This document shows, one piece after another, positions 45,474-56,172 of a DNA stretch of 64,000 nt (its first letter is position 1; the number at the start of each line of letters is the position of its first letter). A program made the position numbers and the translations under genes. Where the stretch lies: contig NC_019683.1 of NCBI RefSeq assembly GCF_000316605.1, positions 2,712,036 through 2,776,035 on the forward strand. Reading direction: 5' to 3'. This stretch comes from [Leptolyngbya] sp. PCC 7376 (lineage in GTDB: Bacteria > Cyanobacteriota > Cyanobacteriia > Cyanobacteriales > MRBY01). The notes beneath the pieces are model-generated. The model was not told where the DNA came from, did not search any database, and saw only the letters and a program-made list of their open reading frames with translations.

Positions 45474-48400
45474 ATGACAAAGGAAAAGCCAGCCGTTTTT
45501 TACAATCGCATTATTGATAAAGGTCGTCTCAAGAAGCTGATGTCTTGGGCCTATACCGAGTATGGTTCTGCCCATTGTGCGACGATGGCAGATGAACTAA
45601 AGACTATGGGATTTCGCTATGCGACCCAAGCCGGTGTATCGATTAGTGTGAATGATCTGCAAGTACCACCCGTTAAGCGTCAAATGCTTGAAAGCGCAGA
45701 ACAGGAAATTCGGACGACTGAATCGCGTTACTCCCGAGGTGAAATCACAGAAGTTGAGCGTTTCCAAAAGGTAATTGATACTTGGAACAGTACATCTGAA
45801 GCACTGAAAGAAGAGGTTGTTAAAAACTTCCGTGATACTGACCCGTTGAACTCGGTATATATGATGGCGTTTAGTGGGGCGCGGGGTAATCTGTCTCAAG
45901 TTCGTCAACTTGTTGGTATGCGAGGTTTGATGGCAGATCCGCAAGGTGAAATTATTGACCTTCCCATTAAGACGAATTTCCGTGAAGGTTTGACGGTTAC
46001 TGAGTACATTATTTCGTCTTATGGTGCGCGCAAAGGTCTTGTAGATACGGCGTTGCGTACAGCTGACTCTGGTTATTTGACCCGTCGTTTAGTCGACGTT
46101 TCACAAGATGTAATTGTCCGTGAAGAGGATTGTGGTACTGCCCGAGGTCTAAAGCTTCAGGCAATGACCGATGGTGAGAGGGTTCAGATTCCCCTTGAGG
46201 ACCGACTGTTTGGTCGTGTTTTGAATGCTGATGTTGTCGATCCGAAGACTGGTGAGGTGATTGCCACTAGAAACCAGGATATGGATGAGGATCTTTCCAG
46301 GAAGATTGCTGAAACGGTTAAAGAAGTTGAAGTGCGATCGCCTTTGACTTGTGAAGCTGCCCGTTCCGTTTGCCGTAAGTGTTATGGCTGGAGTTTGGCT
46401 CACGGTCACATGGTGGATATGGGCGAAGCCGTTGGTATTATTGCTGCGCAGTCTATTGGAGAGCCCGGTACACAGCTCACAATGCGGACATTCCACACTG
46501 GTGGTGTATTTACGAAGGAAGCCGCGAAGAAAATCCGTGCTTCTAAAGCTGGTGTGATCCAATTTAAGGATGGCCTAAGCACCCGTCGTGTCCGTACAAG
46601 CCATGGTGATGAAGTAGAGCAAGTTGAAGTTGCAGGTAATCTTGTTATTAAGCCAAGCGATAACGGCAAAATGATTACCCACTCTCTACCGACAGGTTCT
46701 TTGGTTTGGGCACCGGAAGGCTCCTCGGTGAAAAAAGGTGATCTCTTGGTTGAGGCGGCTTCTGCGAAGAAAACCCAAAAATCTACTGAGAAGGCAACGA
46801 AGGACGTTTCCTCTGATCTTGCCGGGGAAGTCTTATTCGATAACTTGGTGGCAGAAGAGAAAACAGACCGCCAAGGCAATATGACTCGTTCGGCCCAAAG
46901 AAGTGGCTTAATGTGGGTGCTTGCTGGTGATGTTTATAATCTGCCTGCTGGTGCCGAACCTGTGGTCGAGAACAACACTCATGTTGTCCAAGGCGATGTT
47001 CTTGCAGAAACAAAATTGGTTTCTCTGTCTGGTGGTGTGGTGCGTTTGGTGCCTGATAGCCGCGAGATTGAAATTGTTACAGCTTCTGTCCTTCTTGATG
47101 AGGCAAAAGTGCTGCTCGAAAGTGGTGGTGGTACGGAGCAATATGTCATCGAAACGTCCCGTGGTGATCAGTTCCTCTTAAAGACTGCTCCTGGTACAAA
47201 GGTTCAAAACAATACCAATATTGCTGAGTTAATTGATAGTCGTTACCAAACTCAGACTGGCGGTATCCTCAAATATGCTGGGGTTGAAATCGCTAAGGGT
47301 ACGAAGAAGCTAGGCTATGAAGTTACTAAGGGTGGCACATTACTCTGGATTCCTGAGGAAAGCCACGAAGTCAACAAGGATAGTTCTCTTCGTATTGTTG
47401 ATAATGGTCAGTTTATCGAAGCTGGTACTGAAGTTGTTAAGGATATCTTCTCGCAATCCGCAGGTGTCGTTGAGGTCATTGAAAAGAATGACATTCTACG
47501 CGAAGTAATTGTGAAGCCCGGTGAATTGCATCTCACGGATGAGGCGATCGCCGATCAATACCATGAACAACTAATCCAACCAGGTACCGAAGTAATTGAA
47601 GGTGTCACAATTGAATCTCTCAGCTACGGTGAAAAAATCGTTAGCACTGAGGGGATTGCCCTCCTTGTTCGCCCTGTTGAAGAATATCAAGTTAACGATA
47701 AGCCGATTGAACCTTCCCAAGGTTCGATTAATGAAAAGGATGCTGGTCGTAACATTACACTCCATTCTGTGCAGCGCCTCTTCCATAAAGATGGTGAGCG
47801 TGTTAAATCTGTCGATGGCGTTTCCCTGCTCAGCACACAGCTCATTATTGAAATCGAAGCTATAGAGGGCGAAGACGATGATGTGCTTGCGAACCTCTAC
47901 GCAGATATTGAATTACAAGAAGATGCCACTGACTCTGAGATTCAGCGATTACAACTTGTGATTCTCGAATCTCTAATTCTACGCCGCGACTCTGATAGCG
48001 ATCCTTTAGGTGGTCAGATTCAAACCCGCTTAATGGTCGAAGATGGCCAGGAATTGGAGCCAGGAGCCGTTGTCGCTCGTACAGAAATTCAATGTAAGGA
48101 AGTTGGTGAAGTTCGTGGTATCCGCAGTGGTGAGGAAGCGATTCGTCGTTTGTTAATCGTTCGGGATAGCGATCGCCACACCATCGAGATTAACGGTAAT
48201 CCTAAAGTCAGCGCTGATGAACTCGTTGTTTCTGGTACTGAAATTGCAGAAGGAATCTTCATTGAAGAATCAGCTCAGATTCTAGAGGTTAGTGATTCCG
48301 CAATCATCGTCCGTCATGCACGTCCTTACCGCGTATCCGGTGGTGCGATTCTGCACATTGATGAAGGTGATCTCGTGCAACGAGGTGATAACCTTGTTCT

Positions 48401-49484
48401 TCTCGTCTTTGAACGTGCGAAGACTGGTGACATTATTCAAGGTCTACCACGTATTGAAGAACTCCTTGAAGCACGGAAACCTAAGGAGGCTGCACTCTTG
48501 GCGCGTCGTCCTGGTACCTGCCAAGTGGTTTATGAAGAAGATGAAAGCGTTGACGTTAAAGTCATTGAAGACGATGGCGTCGTGACAGACTACCCTGTCA
48601 ACATCAACCAGAGCGTGATGGTAATCGATGGTCAGCAGGTGGGACCTGCGGAACCTCTTACAGATGGTTTGAATAATCCCCATGAAATCCTTGAGATTTT
48701 CTTCGAATATTACGCAGAAAATGAAGGTATTTACGATGCTGCATTAGTTGGTTTGCGAGAATCACAGCGATTCCTCGTGGAACAAGTACAGGCCGTTTAT
48801 CAATCCCAAGGCATTGATATTTCTGATAAACACATCGAAGTGATTGTCCGTCAAATGACCGCGAAAGTTCGGATTGATGATGGTGGTGACACAATTATGC
48901 TGCCTGGTGAATTGATCGAATTGCGTCAAGTTGAGCAAGTTAATGAGGCGATGTCGATTACTGGTGGTGCTCCTGCACGTTATACACCTGTATTGCTTGG
49001 TATCACGAAAGCTTCCTTGAATACTGATAGCTTTATTTCGGCGGCGTCCTTCCAAGAAACAACACGTGTGTTGACGGAAGCTGCGATCGAAGGGAAGTCT
49101 GATTGGTTACGTGGTCTAAAGGAAAATGTGATTATTGGTCGCTTGATTCCTGCTGGTACAGGCTTTAATAACCAAGATGATTCTGCGGACGATCTCGGTA
49201 CTAATCGCAATGTCGCTACTGGTTATAGTAATGTCGTTCCTGACAACACAGAGACTGGTGCTAATGTTGTGTCCCATCGTTCTTATAAGGACTTGGATGG
49301 TAGTGAGATTCTTGATGATAAGACGGCTCGGGCTTTTGCTAGTCCAAGTAACAATGACCCAGCGATCATCTCGGGTGATGAGCTGATTTCCGATGACACG
49401 CCGATTCCGTCTAATGTGCGTGAAAAACCTCCCGTGATTAACGATGATGCAATGATCGATGATAATTGGCTTAAGGGACAATAA
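45474..49484 (+). CDS. rpoC2: RNA polymerase beta' subunit (C-terminal half)
   Basis: 1336 residues: the trigger-loop and jaw half of beta'. [17 protein letters not shown] begins it; [24 protein letters not shown] and [15 protein letters not shown] (bridge/trigger) are present. A large cyanobacterial insertion (SI3, about residues 350-980) of repeated barrel-sandwich modules lies between the trigger-loop halves, rich in glycine and acidic residues. Starts 104 bases after rpoC1. A strong terminator closes the operon. Confidence 0.97.
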   Translation: MTKEKPAVFYNRIIDKGRLKKLMSWAYTEYGSAHCATMADELKTMGFRYATQAGVSISVNDLQVPPVKRQMLESAEQEIRTTESRYSRGEITEVERFQKVIDTWNSTSEALKEEVVKNFRDTDPLNSVYMMAFSGARGNLSQVRQLVGMRGLMADPQGEIIDLPIKTNFREGLTVTEYIISSYGARKGLVDTALRTADSGYLTRRLVDVSQDVIVREEDCGTARGLKLQAMTDGERVQIPLEDRLFGRVLNADVVDPKTGEVIATRNQDMDEDLSRKIAETVKEVEVRSPLTCEAARSVCRKCYGWSLAHGHMVDMGEAVGIIAAQSIGEPGTQLTMRTFHTGGVFTKEAAKKIRASKAGVIQFKDGLSTRRVRTSHGDEVEQVEVAGNLVIKPSDNGKMITHSLPTGSLVWAPEGSSVKKGDLLVEAASAKKTQKSTEKATKDVSSDLAGEVLFDNLVAEEKTDRQGNMTRSAQRSGLMWVLAGDVYNLPAGAEPVVENNTHVVQGDVLAETKLVSLSGGVVRLVPDSREIEIVTASVLLDEAKVLLESGGGTEQYVIETSRGDQFLLKTAPGTKVQNNTNIAELIDSRYQTQTGGILKYAGVEIAKGTKKLGYEVTKGGTLLWIPEESHEVNKDSSLRIVDNGQFIEAGTEVVKDIFSQSAGVVEVIEKNDILREVIVKPGELHLTDEAIADQYHEQLIQPGTEVIEGVTIESLSYGEKIVSTEGIALLVRPVEEYQVNDKPIEPSQGSINEKDAGRNITLHSVQRLFHKDGERVKSVDGVSLLSTQLIIEIEAIEGEDDDVLANLYADIELQEDATDSEIQRLQLVILESLILRRDSDSDPLGGQIQTRLMVEDGQELEPGAVVARTEIQCKEVGEVRGIRSGEEAIRRLLIVRDSDRHTIEINGNPKVSADELVVSGTEIAEGIFIEESAQILEVSDSAIIVRHARPYRVSGGAILHIDEGDLVQRGDNLVLLVFERAKTGDIIQGLPRIEELLEARKPKEAALLARRPGTCQVVYEEDESVDVKVIEDDGVVTDYPVNINQSVMVIDGQQVGPAEPLTDGLNNPHEILEIFFEYYAENEGIYDAALVGLRESQRFLVEQVQAVYQSQGIDISDKHIEVIVRQMTAKVRIDDGGDTIMLPGELIELRQVEQVNEAMSITGGAPARYTPVLLGITKASLNTDSFISAASFQETTRVLTEAAIEGKSDWLRGLKENVIIGRLIPAGTGFNNQDDSADDLGTNRNVATGYSNVVPDNTETGANVVSHRSYKDLDGSEILDDKTARAFASPSNNDPAIISGDELISDDTPIPSNVREKPPVINDDAMIDDNWLKGQ

Positions 49485-49511
49485 ATCGAACTGAAATTCG
49501 TTAAATTATGA

Positions 49512-49548
49512 AAAAAGTGGATTAGTTGTAAGGCTAATCCACTTTTTT
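49512..49548 (+). terminator. Rho-independent terminator after rpoC2
   Basis: AAAAAGTGGATTAG (49512-49525) pairs with CTAATCCACTTTTT (49534-49547) around an 8-base loop, with the A/T ends giving a bidirectional-type terminator. Confidence 0.92.
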
Positions 49549-49756
49549 ATTGTTGATTACAATGAAATTATTTTTCAAAAGGCGAGCACTATTATGAACT
49601 TTACATTTGATCTTTCCCCTTTTGCGACCCTAGATGAAGTCTTTCTGTGTTGTAAAAATTTTGTCTGAGGTTTTGTCTTTTTGGGTGATTAGAGATTCTC
49701 ACTTTAATGTTATCTACAAGTGGTTCTGTTATTGTCTGCCGCGGAGTAATAAATAG

Positions 49757-50059
49757 ATGAATGCCAAAAGAGAATGTAAACTCCTCTTAGAAAACCAAGC
49801 TAAAGGACTGACCATCTTAAGATTGCTTAATCGTTCAAAGCGTTTATTTGGGTTCCGAATAATCTTGATTGCTCTAAGCTTCTATGGGTTTAACATCAGC
49901 GGCCAAGTTTTGTTTTTAGTTGCTGGAGGTATTTTTATTGGGGCATTGAGTCAAGATTTAGGTTGGTTTTGGAAAATTAGTAAGAGTTGGAAGCTAACCC
50001 AAAGAATTATTGATTGGGAGAAGGTCAGATTAATTGCTAATGGTGAATTCGATTTGTAA
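49757..50059 (+). CDS. Small membrane protein, 100 aa, unknown function
   Basis: 100 residues with two hydrophobic segments (about 34-50 and 52-72; LIALSFYGFNISGQVLFLVAGGIFIGALS) and basic flanks. A charged C-terminal tail follows. No family recognised. Sits between the rpo terminator and the IS982-family element, whose left end is 62 bases downstream. Confidence 0.55.
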   Translation: MNAKRECKLLLENQAKGLTILRLLNRSKRLFGFRIILIALSFYGFNISGQVLFLVAGGIFIGALSQDLGWFWKISKSWKLTQRIIDWEKVRLIANGEFDL

Positions 50060-50121
50060 TTCCTAGGCTTTTAATTAATGCAAAACTGAATAATCACTCC
50101 AGAAAAAAGAAGTAATCATCC

Positions 50122-51084
50122 ACGTGAGTTCTGGATAAGAAATGATAGCTCTAATCAAGCTGTAAAGAAGGTTTTTTGGGTTGATGGCAGTAAGCAATCA
50201 GCCCACACAGCAAGTTCACACAAAAGTTTGCGGGACTACGATGTCGGGAATGTTCAATTTGTGAGATGTTCTTCAGTTGGTCAATGACTGTCTCAATCAA
50301 AGCCCGCTTACGAGCAAGAAGTTTATCTTGATAAACCATCAAATGATTCTTCATATTTCGACGAGGTTTAGCTATTAGGAGAACCTCATGTTCCTCTTGA
50401 AGATGCTGGGTTAAAGATTGTGAGACATAGCCTTTATCGGCAAAGACTTTGCCCCATAAACATTGCAATAACTCCACTACAGGTTTGCGGTCATCAGTAT
50501 TCCCGGGCGTCACTTGGACGTTGAGTAATTCTCCTCGCTCATTGATGACCAGGTGCAGCTTGAAGCCAAAGAACCATCCCACCGAAGTCTTGCCCCTTGC
50601 CGCATGACCTCCAAAAACACGGTGTTGAGATATACGGCGATTATGGCAAACCTTGATGCTGGTGGCATCAATGAAGCTAATGCCAGTGCATTGTCCGAAG
50701 CATCGTCGCAGATATGTACAGAGAGGAATCAAGCTCGATGGTATCCATGTCACAAAGCGTTGATAGCTCACAGCTAGAGGAAACTCTTGTTGCCAATCGC
50801 ATTTCACCTTGATGAGATAGAAATGCTTGAAATTTCGATAGTGAGATTGATGGAAAGCAATGAGAATAGTCATCACCTCACTCAGACTGAGGCTTCTCTG
50901 ACGGTGACGGTACTTTTTGCCAGAGCTGAGTAACGCTTCATGCCATAAGGGTTCAAAGATTTGACAGAAATCATCAACATGGCAAAACAGAGCCTCTAGA
51001 CTAGACATAGGAGAAAGCTGTGGATTCGTTACAACTTCCACGATATGGGCTTTCTCCTTTTCTTTCCTTATCCAGAACTCACGT
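50122..51084 (-). mobile_element. IS982-family insertion sequence, intact
   Basis: 963 bp. Terminal inverted repeats ACGTGAGTTCTGGATAAG at the left (50122-50139) match the right end (51067-51084) perfectly over 18 bases. A 9-base direct repeat TAATCATCC flanks it at 50113-50121 and 51085-51093, as expected for a target duplication. The transposase frame is full length, so the insertion is probably recent. It lands 22 bases from the aspA stop, counted to the element's right end. Confidence 0.93.
50151..51041 (-). CDS. IS982-family transposase
   Basis: 296 residues, complete and uninterrupted. DDE catalytic residues: Asp in [10 protein letters not shown], Asp in [10 protein letters not shown], Glu in [21 protein letters not shown] and the C-terminal [14 protein letters not shown] are typical of IS982. 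Helix-turn-helix-like N-terminal region. ATG at 51041; an alternative ATG at 51008. Contained within the perfect inverted repeats. Confidence 0.93.
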   Translation of the reverse strand: MEVVTNPQLSPMSSLEALFCHVDDFCQIFEPLWHEALLSSGKKYRHRQRSLSLSEVMTILIAFHQSHYRNFKHFYLIKVKCDWQQEFPLAVSYQRFVTWIPSSLIPLCTYLRRCFGQCTGISFIDATSIKVCHNRRISQHRVFGGHAARGKTSVGWFFGFKLHLVINERGELLNVQVTPGNTDDRKPVVELLQCLWGKVFADKGYVSQSLTQHLQEEHEVLLIAKPRRNMKNHLMVYQDKLLARKRALIETVIDQLKNISQIEHSRHRSPANFCVNLLCGLIAYCHQPKKPSLQLD

Positions 51085-51106
51085 TAATCATCCAGTTTTT
51101 ATCTGA

Positions 51107-52507
51107 TTAATTTGTGGGTATTTGACTCATCTTTTCGAGGTCAAGGACTTGGGCAAGGGTTGCCTCGTCCATTAGTTCTTTGTCGAGAACAATTTGGCGG
51201 ATTGGTTTACCTGTATTGAGCGACTCTTTTGCCACATCGGCTGCATTCAAATAACCAATATGAGTATTTAATGCCGTGACAAGTGCAAGGCTACCTTCGG
51301 CAAAGTTTTGGCAATTGGTCTCATTGGCAGTGATACCCGCAAGACATTTTTCGCTGAGAGCTTTGATTGTATTGCCAAGGATTTCGATGCTGTGAATGAG
51401 ATCGTAGGCAATCAGTGGCATCATTACGTTTAGTTCGAGTTGACCAGCCTGGGCTGCATAGGCGATCGCCGTGTCATAGCCCATCACCTGAAAGCAAACC
51501 ATCGATGTCATTTCTGCCATCACAGGATTATATTTGCCGGGCATAATCGAGGAGCCCGGTTGTACAGGAGGTAGCTGAATTTCTTTTAGACCTGTTTTTG
51601 GCCCCGAATCCATCAGACGGAGGTCGTGGGAAATTTTGACGAGATCTTGGGCCAAATTACGAAGGGAGCTGGACACATTTACAAAAGGTGCCATACTTTG
51701 CATTGCTGCCATTAAATGAGGCGCTGAGGTTAATGGCTGTCCGATTAACTCACCGAGGATTTCGGCTACACGAAAACGATAGTCTGGGTGGGTGTTTAAG
51801 CCTGTTCCTGTGGCACTACCACCTAAACCTAAGACTGTTAAATCTTTGGCAGCGGTTTCGATACGACCCATATGAGCCGTAAGGATTTCCGCCCATGCCC
51901 AAAAGTTTTCACCGAGACGCACAGGCACGGCATCTTGCATGTGGGTGCGGCCAGATTTGACGATGTGGGCAAATTCTTCCGCTTTATTATCAAGGGTGGC
52001 GATCGCCCCAGAGAGAGCTGGGTAGAGACAATGTTCAAGGGCTAAGAGAGAGCCAATTCGGATTGCTGTGGGAATGACATCATTGGTAGATTGGCCGTAA
52101 TTTACATGGTCGTTGGGGCTGACTTTTTTATAATCACCTTTTTCGCCACCTAAAATTTCGAGGGCACGATTAGAAAGTACCTCATTTACATTCATGTGAT
52201 GGGATGTGCCTGCACCAGCTTGATAGACATCCACCACAAATTGCTCTCGTAATCCGCCCTTAAGGACTTCATCTGCTGCTTTGACGATGGCATCGCTAAT
52301 GTCTTGGGGAATACAGCCAAGCTCTCCATTGGCGATCGCCGTTGCCTTTTTGATTAGGACGCAGGCATCAACATAAGTTGGTAGAGGCTTAATACCACTA
52401 ATCGGAAAGTTCTCAGTTGCCCGTAAAGTTTGGATGCCGTAGTAGGCGTCGTTGGGAATTTGGCGATCGCCCATCGAGTCTTTTTCAATGCGGTATTCCA
52501 TCGTCAT
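51107..52507 (-). CDS. aspA: Aspartate ammonia-lyase (aspartase/fumarase superfamily)
   Basis: 466 residues. Deaminates aspartate to fumarate. The signature loop is GSSIMPGKYNPV (active-site Ser and Lys); IEKDSMGDRQIPNDAYYGIQTLRATENFPISG at the start and VDVYQAGAGTSHHMNVNEVLSNRALEILGG match aspartases more closely than fumarases. However the loop residue after P is Gly (fumarase-like) where E. coli aspartase has Ala, so a fumarate hydratase-like activity cannot be ruled out. An IS element lies just downstream. Confidence 0.85.
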   Translation of the reverse strand: MTMEYRIEKDSMGDRQIPNDAYYGIQTLRATENFPISGIKPLPTYVDACVLIKKATAIANGELGCIPQDISDAIVKAADEVLKGGLREQFVVDVYQAGAGTSHHMNVNEVLSNRALEILGGEKGDYKKVSPNDHVNYGQSTNDVIPTAIRIGSLLALEHCLYPALSGAIATLDNKAEEFAHIVKSGRTHMQDAVPVRLGENFWAWAEILTAHMGRIETAAKDLTVLGLGGSATGTGLNTHPDYRFRVAEILGELIGQPLTSAPHLMAAMQSMAPFVNVSSSLRNLAQDLVKISHDLRLMDSGPKTGLKEIQLPPVQPGSSIMPGKYNPVMAEMTSMVCFQVMGYDTAIAYAAQAGQLELNVMMPLIAYDLIHSIEILGNTIKALSEKCLAGITANETNCQNFAEGSLALVTALNTHIGYLNAADVAKESLNTGKPIRQIVLDKELMDEATLAQVLDLEKMSQIPTN

Positions 52508-52611
52508 AGCAAAACATTCGTAAATTAGTCCTTTGCTAGTTTACGACTAGAACCTACGTCCAACTTTGAAGAAAAGTTATTGACCCTTGGCAATCCTTCT
52601 TATCAAAGGAC

Positions 52612-53304
52612 TTAATCTTTCTTTTGCCAAGCTGGGTGTTGAAATAAAGCCAAAATAACCTTTGTGCCTCGGAGTTGGTTTGTTGTGGGTAGATGACCCT
52701 GCGGAGCGTCTAAATTCCAAGTAAAGGCACTAGGGTATCTTGCAAATGTTCGGCCATTACGCCAAGCAATCTTATCCCAGAGCGAATTGAAATTTTTGCC
52801 TAGAGAAAGCCAAATTTTACGCTGTACTGAGAAACCGAATTTCCCACCAGAATATACACGCCACAACAGATCGATCATATAGAGATCCTGGACAGGGAAA
52901 CGTTCAACTTCAGTGAAATAAAGCCATTTTCGCTTTACTGCAGATGCCCCTGCCAATTCCCACATTTTGCGGACAGTAAGTAAATCAGCTTCAAGAAAAT
53001 CCTCTTCGATTAACTTATCCTGAATTTCTTGGTAGTTCACTCCCTTCGTCGATGTCAGTTCAACAACCCCTTCGGGACATTCTTGCTGGAGAAAAAGTAA
53101 ATTCTCAGAAGTCTGGTGCTGATTGAGAACCTGCACGATTCGTCCCATCACTGGGGTTGGATCTTGATCTTGTTGGGAGAGTAGATAGTCCCGCAAACAC
53201 TTAAAGCCAAGCTCACCTTGATTAACTAGCGCAGGAATTTCAGCAAGCTGCTTTTTAGCAGTCAATGCAGAAAAATCTTGCAGTAAATCGCTAGTTGCCT
53301 CCAT
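52612..53304 (-). CDS. gun4: GUN4-domain protein (Mg-chelatase cofactor)
   Basis: 230 residues. The N-terminal 75 residues are an all-helical ARM-like bundle; the C-terminal ~145 form the GUN4 domain, with WLYFTEVERFPVQDLYMIDLLWRVYSGGKFGFSVQRKIW containing the porphyrin-binding surface. GUN4 binds protoporphyrin IX and Mg-protoporphyrin and stimulates Mg-chelatase in chlorophyll synthesis at the thylakoid membrane. The length matches Sll0558 of Synechocystis. Confidence 0.9.
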   Translation of the reverse strand: MEATSDLLQDFSALTAKKQLAEIPALVNQGELGFKCLRDYLLSQQDQDPTPVMGRIVQVLNQHQTSENLLFLQQECPEGVVELTSTKGVNYQEIQDKLIEEDFLEADLLTVRKMWELAGASAVKRKWLYFTEVERFPVQDLYMIDLLWRVYSGGKFGFSVQRKIWLSLGKNFNSLWDKIAWRNGRTFARYPSAFTWNLDAPQGHLPTTNQLRGTKVILALFQHPAWQKKD

Positions 53305-53455
53305 ACAAATTGGTTCTCCGTCGGATCAGTTCTATTGTTAATCGAGCTTGCGATCAGGAACGAAACAAAACTTATGTGCTGCGCACCTTTCCTTAAAGCT
53401 AAATCGATGTAATTCGCTATCAAACCACACTATCACAGGAGACTATGAGAAATGT

Positions 53456-53944
53456 TTACTGTTCTTTAAGAATCTTTTTGATGATTCCGCTGGTCGATGT
53501 AGGAATTTCGATTTGAATAAGTTCGATTTTGCCACCATAGCTATTTACAGTTGGTGTTTCGGGAAGAGTCTCAGGGGTGTAGTCGCCCCCTTTGACGTAA
53601 ATGTCGGGCTGTAAGGCTGCGATCGCCTCTTGAGCTGTTGGCTCATCGAAAACGACAACCGCATCTACTGCACCCAAAGCAGTGAGTAGTTCAGCGCGCT
53701 GAGCTTCAGGGACAATGGGACGTTGGGGCAAATGGGCGGGTTGTGGCTTAATCTGACGGATAGAATGATCGCTATTGAGACCAACCACTAGGGTTTTTCC
53801 GAGGGCTTTGGCGGCAGCAAGATAACGAGTGTGTCCCACATGTAATAAATCAAAGCAGCCATTGGTGAAGATGAGGGGCCGCCATTGCTCTGGATTTGTG
53901 GCGATCGCCTGCTTTAGCTCAGCCAAGCTATAAACCTGATCCAT
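53456..53944 (-). CDS. RfaE2-like cytidylyl/adenylyltransferase
   Basis: Nucleotidyltransferase of the HIGH superfamily, about 162 residues. FTNGCFDLLHVGHTRYLAAAK has the phosphate-binding HVGH; VVVFDEPT and the C-terminal IPTSTSGIIKKI (ISSSxxR-like) complete the site. It resembles the second half of HldE/RfaE that adenylylates heptose 1-phosphate for LPS core. The frame is open back to 53998 and ATGs at 53962 and 53944 are possible; 53944 is chosen because it avoids overlap with the preceding response-regulator gene (stop at 53952). Confidence 0.82.
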   Translation of the reverse strand: MDQVYSLAELKQAIATNPEQWRPLIFTNGCFDLLHVGHTRYLAAAKALGKTLVVGLNSDHSIRQIKPQPAHLPQRPIVPEAQRAELLTALGAVDAVVVFDEPTAQEAIAALQPDIYVKGGDYTPETLPETPTVNSYGGKIELIQIEIPTSTSGIIKKILKEQ

Positions 53945-53951
53945 TTCCTGA

Positions 53952-54617
53952 TCATTCTTCATCTTCTGATTTTGTTGGTGCTCGATAGCCATTTTCATAG
54001 GCGAAACGCACTAATTGAGCACGATTATCAAGTTGTAATTTACCTAGGATATTACTTAAATGAGTTTGTACTGTACGGGGGCTAATAAATAAATTTTCGC
54101 TAATCTGTTTATTTGTGAGGCCTTGAACCACTTCCCAAAAAACACGGATTTCGGCGGGAGTTAGAGGTAATGGATCTGGTTCTGGTTCTGGCTTCGCTTC
54201 TGTTATATTGACCGAATTTACGAGACGCAGAATTTCTGCATGGATTTGCTGAGTACGTTCTAGCTGCCGCTCAATTTTTGCGAGCAACTCCTGCATCTCA
54301 AAAGGTTTCGTTAAATAATCATCGCCACCAGAGGAATGACCTTTGAGACGATCTTCAAGTTCATCTTGACCGGAAAGAAAAATGAAGGGAACGAGCTGGC
54401 CAGATGGTGTAGCCCGTAGGCGCTGGCAAAACTCTAGCCCATTCATTGAGGGCATATTTACATCTGAAACGATCACATCTGGTTGGTATTTTTCCCAAAT
54501 TTGGAGAGCCATATCCCCAGAGACTGCTACTTCAACCTGATACCCACATTGGGCCAGAAAATTTTGCAATATTTTGCGTAGGATAGGGTCGTCATCTACG
54601 ACCAAAACTCGTTTCAT
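53952..54617 (-). CDS. NarL/FixJ-type response regulator
   Basis: 221 residues: receiver domain (D52 in IVSDVNMPSMNG, K104 in YLTKPF) joined by a Pro/Glu-rich linker (140-152) to a LuxR-type helix-turn-helix (LTPAEIRVFWEVVQGLTNKQ, ISPRTVQTHLSNILGKL). A DNA-binding two-component regulator; target genes and kinase unknown. Very close to, and probably co-translated with, the nucleotidyltransferase gene. Preceded by a long empty region that may hold its promoter. Confidence 0.9.
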   Translation of the reverse strand: MKRVLVVDDDPILRKILQNFLAQCGYQVEVAVSGDMALQIWEKYQPDVIVSDVNMPSMNGLEFCQRLRATPSGQLVPFIFLSGQDELEDRLKGHSSGGDDYLTKPFEMQELLAKIERQLERTQQIHAEILRLVNSVNITEAKPEPEPDPLPLTPAEIRVFWEVVQGLTNKQISENLFISPRTVQTHLSNILGKLQLDNRAQLVRFAYENGYRAPTKSEDEE

Positions 54618-55178
54618 GATGTCAATTGCGTTCAGTAAATGTAGGTGAGAGTAGTTAGGAAAGAAGCTTTTCGGACAAAAAAGCTAAGGCTATTACCCTA
54701 CAGCTTAATGGCTTTCGATTAAAAATCTGAAAATTACATCGGGAAAATTGCTGAAAAGTTATCATTCCTCAATGATTTTGTCGATATTTCAGCGTTTATG
54801 CGCAAAGTCGATAGTCTTGTTCGCTTTGAATATACGGGAGTGCTGGGGGCGATCGCCTTAATTGATCAATACTCCAAGCTGAACTTCAGGAATTTGACTG
54901 TATCTCGTGAGATGTTGCGATGCTTTGACATCACAGGAAAAATTGTGAATAAAAAAATTTATGAGTGTTTAGCGCTGTAGGTAAGGCTAGTGCTTGGGAA
55001 TCGGTATTTCTGGAAAGGATAAGAGAAACGCATCAAAGTCTATTGAATGAGAATCTATTTCACAAACGGCGCAATAAAAATACATTTTTTTTAACAATTT
55101 TTTGTAAACTAGGGAGTATTACTTGCCCTTGGTCTCAAGCCAACGCGCCACGGGAATGCTAGGAGGTCATCGTTCGTT
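54618..55178. other. Gene-free region upstream of cruF
   Basis: 560 bases between the divergent regulator gene and cruF. Plus-strand frames at 54798-54980 and 54965-55162 lack any recognisable motif and sensible ribosome site. The cruF start is preceded by an AGGAGG 12 bases upstream. An AT-rich TTTTTTTTAACAATTTTTTG run at 55087-55106 may belong to the cruF promoter; nothing else can be supported. Confidence 0.35.
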
Positions 55179-56096
55179 ATGAAGAAAATAAGTCTCAAAC
55201 CGGAAGAATACTTATTGTGGAGCCACGTTATTGCAATGGTATTTGGTTTGGCAGGTTTATTGCTTGTTTTGCCGCATCCGGGATTTATTGCGAGTTTGCC
55301 TGAGTTCGGAATGGTTGCATTTCGATTATCGATGGCCAATGGTGGCGTAATGTACATGGTGCTTGGCATGCTGGCGATCGCCCTGTATGGTTACCGTTTG
55401 CTAGGTGCAGTGAAACTATTGACATTTTTAATACCTGCTCTGGCAATTTCTGTGTCAGCTGAACTAATGGGGACAAGTACTGGTTTTCCTTTTGGTGCAT
55501 ACCATTACACTACTGGCTTAGGTTACAAAATCGCGGGTCTTGTACCGTTTACGATTCCTTTATCTTGGTTCTATTTGGGTTTCAGTAGTTTCTTGATTGC
55601 GCGTGTCGGCTTACAAAAATACAATTTGCCTCGCTGGGCTTACACTCTCGCGGCGATCGCCCTCGGCTCTTTACTCCTAACTTCTTGGGACTTTGTCTTA
55701 GATCCCGGCATGAGTCAAACCTCTGTACCTTTTTGGGAATGGGAAGTTGTTGGACCTTTCTTCGGGATGCCCTATGAAAACTTCACTGGGTGGTTCGGCA
55801 CAGGCACAATCTTTATGGGCATTGCCAGCTTGTTTTGGGGTAAAAAGACAATGAGCTTCTCCCGTGAGCAATTGTTTGTTCCTTTTGTGATGTACCTCAG
55901 TAACTTTGTCTTTGCGACAATGATGAGTCTTGGTGGTGGGATTGTTGGTCCTTTGCCTCTGGGTTTTGTCCTCGGCTTAGCACCTGTTGTGGCGTTGTAC
56001 TACAGCATTCCGAAAGCGAGTGAGCAAACTACGACAACTCCAGTCATTGAAGAACTACCTCCCACTGAAAAGATTCCTGTGGTTGCAGGTCGTTAA
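55179..56096 (+). CDS. cruF: Gamma-carotene 1'-hydroxylase (CruF family)
   Basis: 305-residue membrane protein with about seven hydrophobic segments, conserved in myxoxanthophyll-producing cyanobacteria. MGTSTGFPFGAYHYTTGLGYKIAGLVPFTIPLSWFY is diagnostic. CruF adds water across the end double bond of the psi-end carotenoid, giving the 1'-hydroxyl that is later glycosylated. Its next neighbour, cruG, is the glycosyltransferase, the same pair as in Synechococcus PCC 7002. A terminator lies between them, so each may have its own regulation. Confidence 0.88.
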   Translation: MKKISLKPEEYLLWSHVIAMVFGLAGLLLVLPHPGFIASLPEFGMVAFRLSMANGGVMYMVLGMLAIALYGYRLLGAVKLLTFLIPALAISVSAELMGTSTGFPFGAYHYTTGLGYKIAGLVPFTIPLSWFYLGFSSFLIARVGLQKYNLPRWAYTLAAIALGSLLLTSWDFVLDPGMSQTSVPFWEWEVVGPFFGMPYENFTGWFGTGTIFMGIASLFWGKKTMSFSREQLFVPFVMYLSNFVFATMMSLGGGIVGPLPLGFVLGLAPVVALYYSIPKASEQTTTTPVIEELPPTEKIPVVAGR

Positions 56097-56115
56097 TTAA
56101 TTTCGAAAAGAATTT

Positions 56116-56141
56116 CCCCCCAACTTTCTTGGGGGTTTTTT
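56116..56141 (+). terminator. Rho-independent terminator between cruF and cruG
   Basis: CCCCCAA (56117-56123) pairs with TTGGGGG (56129-56135) around CTTTC, then six T residues. It would uncouple cruF from cruG. Confidence 0.85.
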
Positions 56142-56172
56142 GTGTTCATTTTTATTGAAAGGGCGTTTATTG

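Noticed and set aside
54798-54980. 60-codon plus-strand frame upstream of cruF
   Set aside because: No motif, no ribosome-binding site, and composition like the surrounding non-coding DNA.
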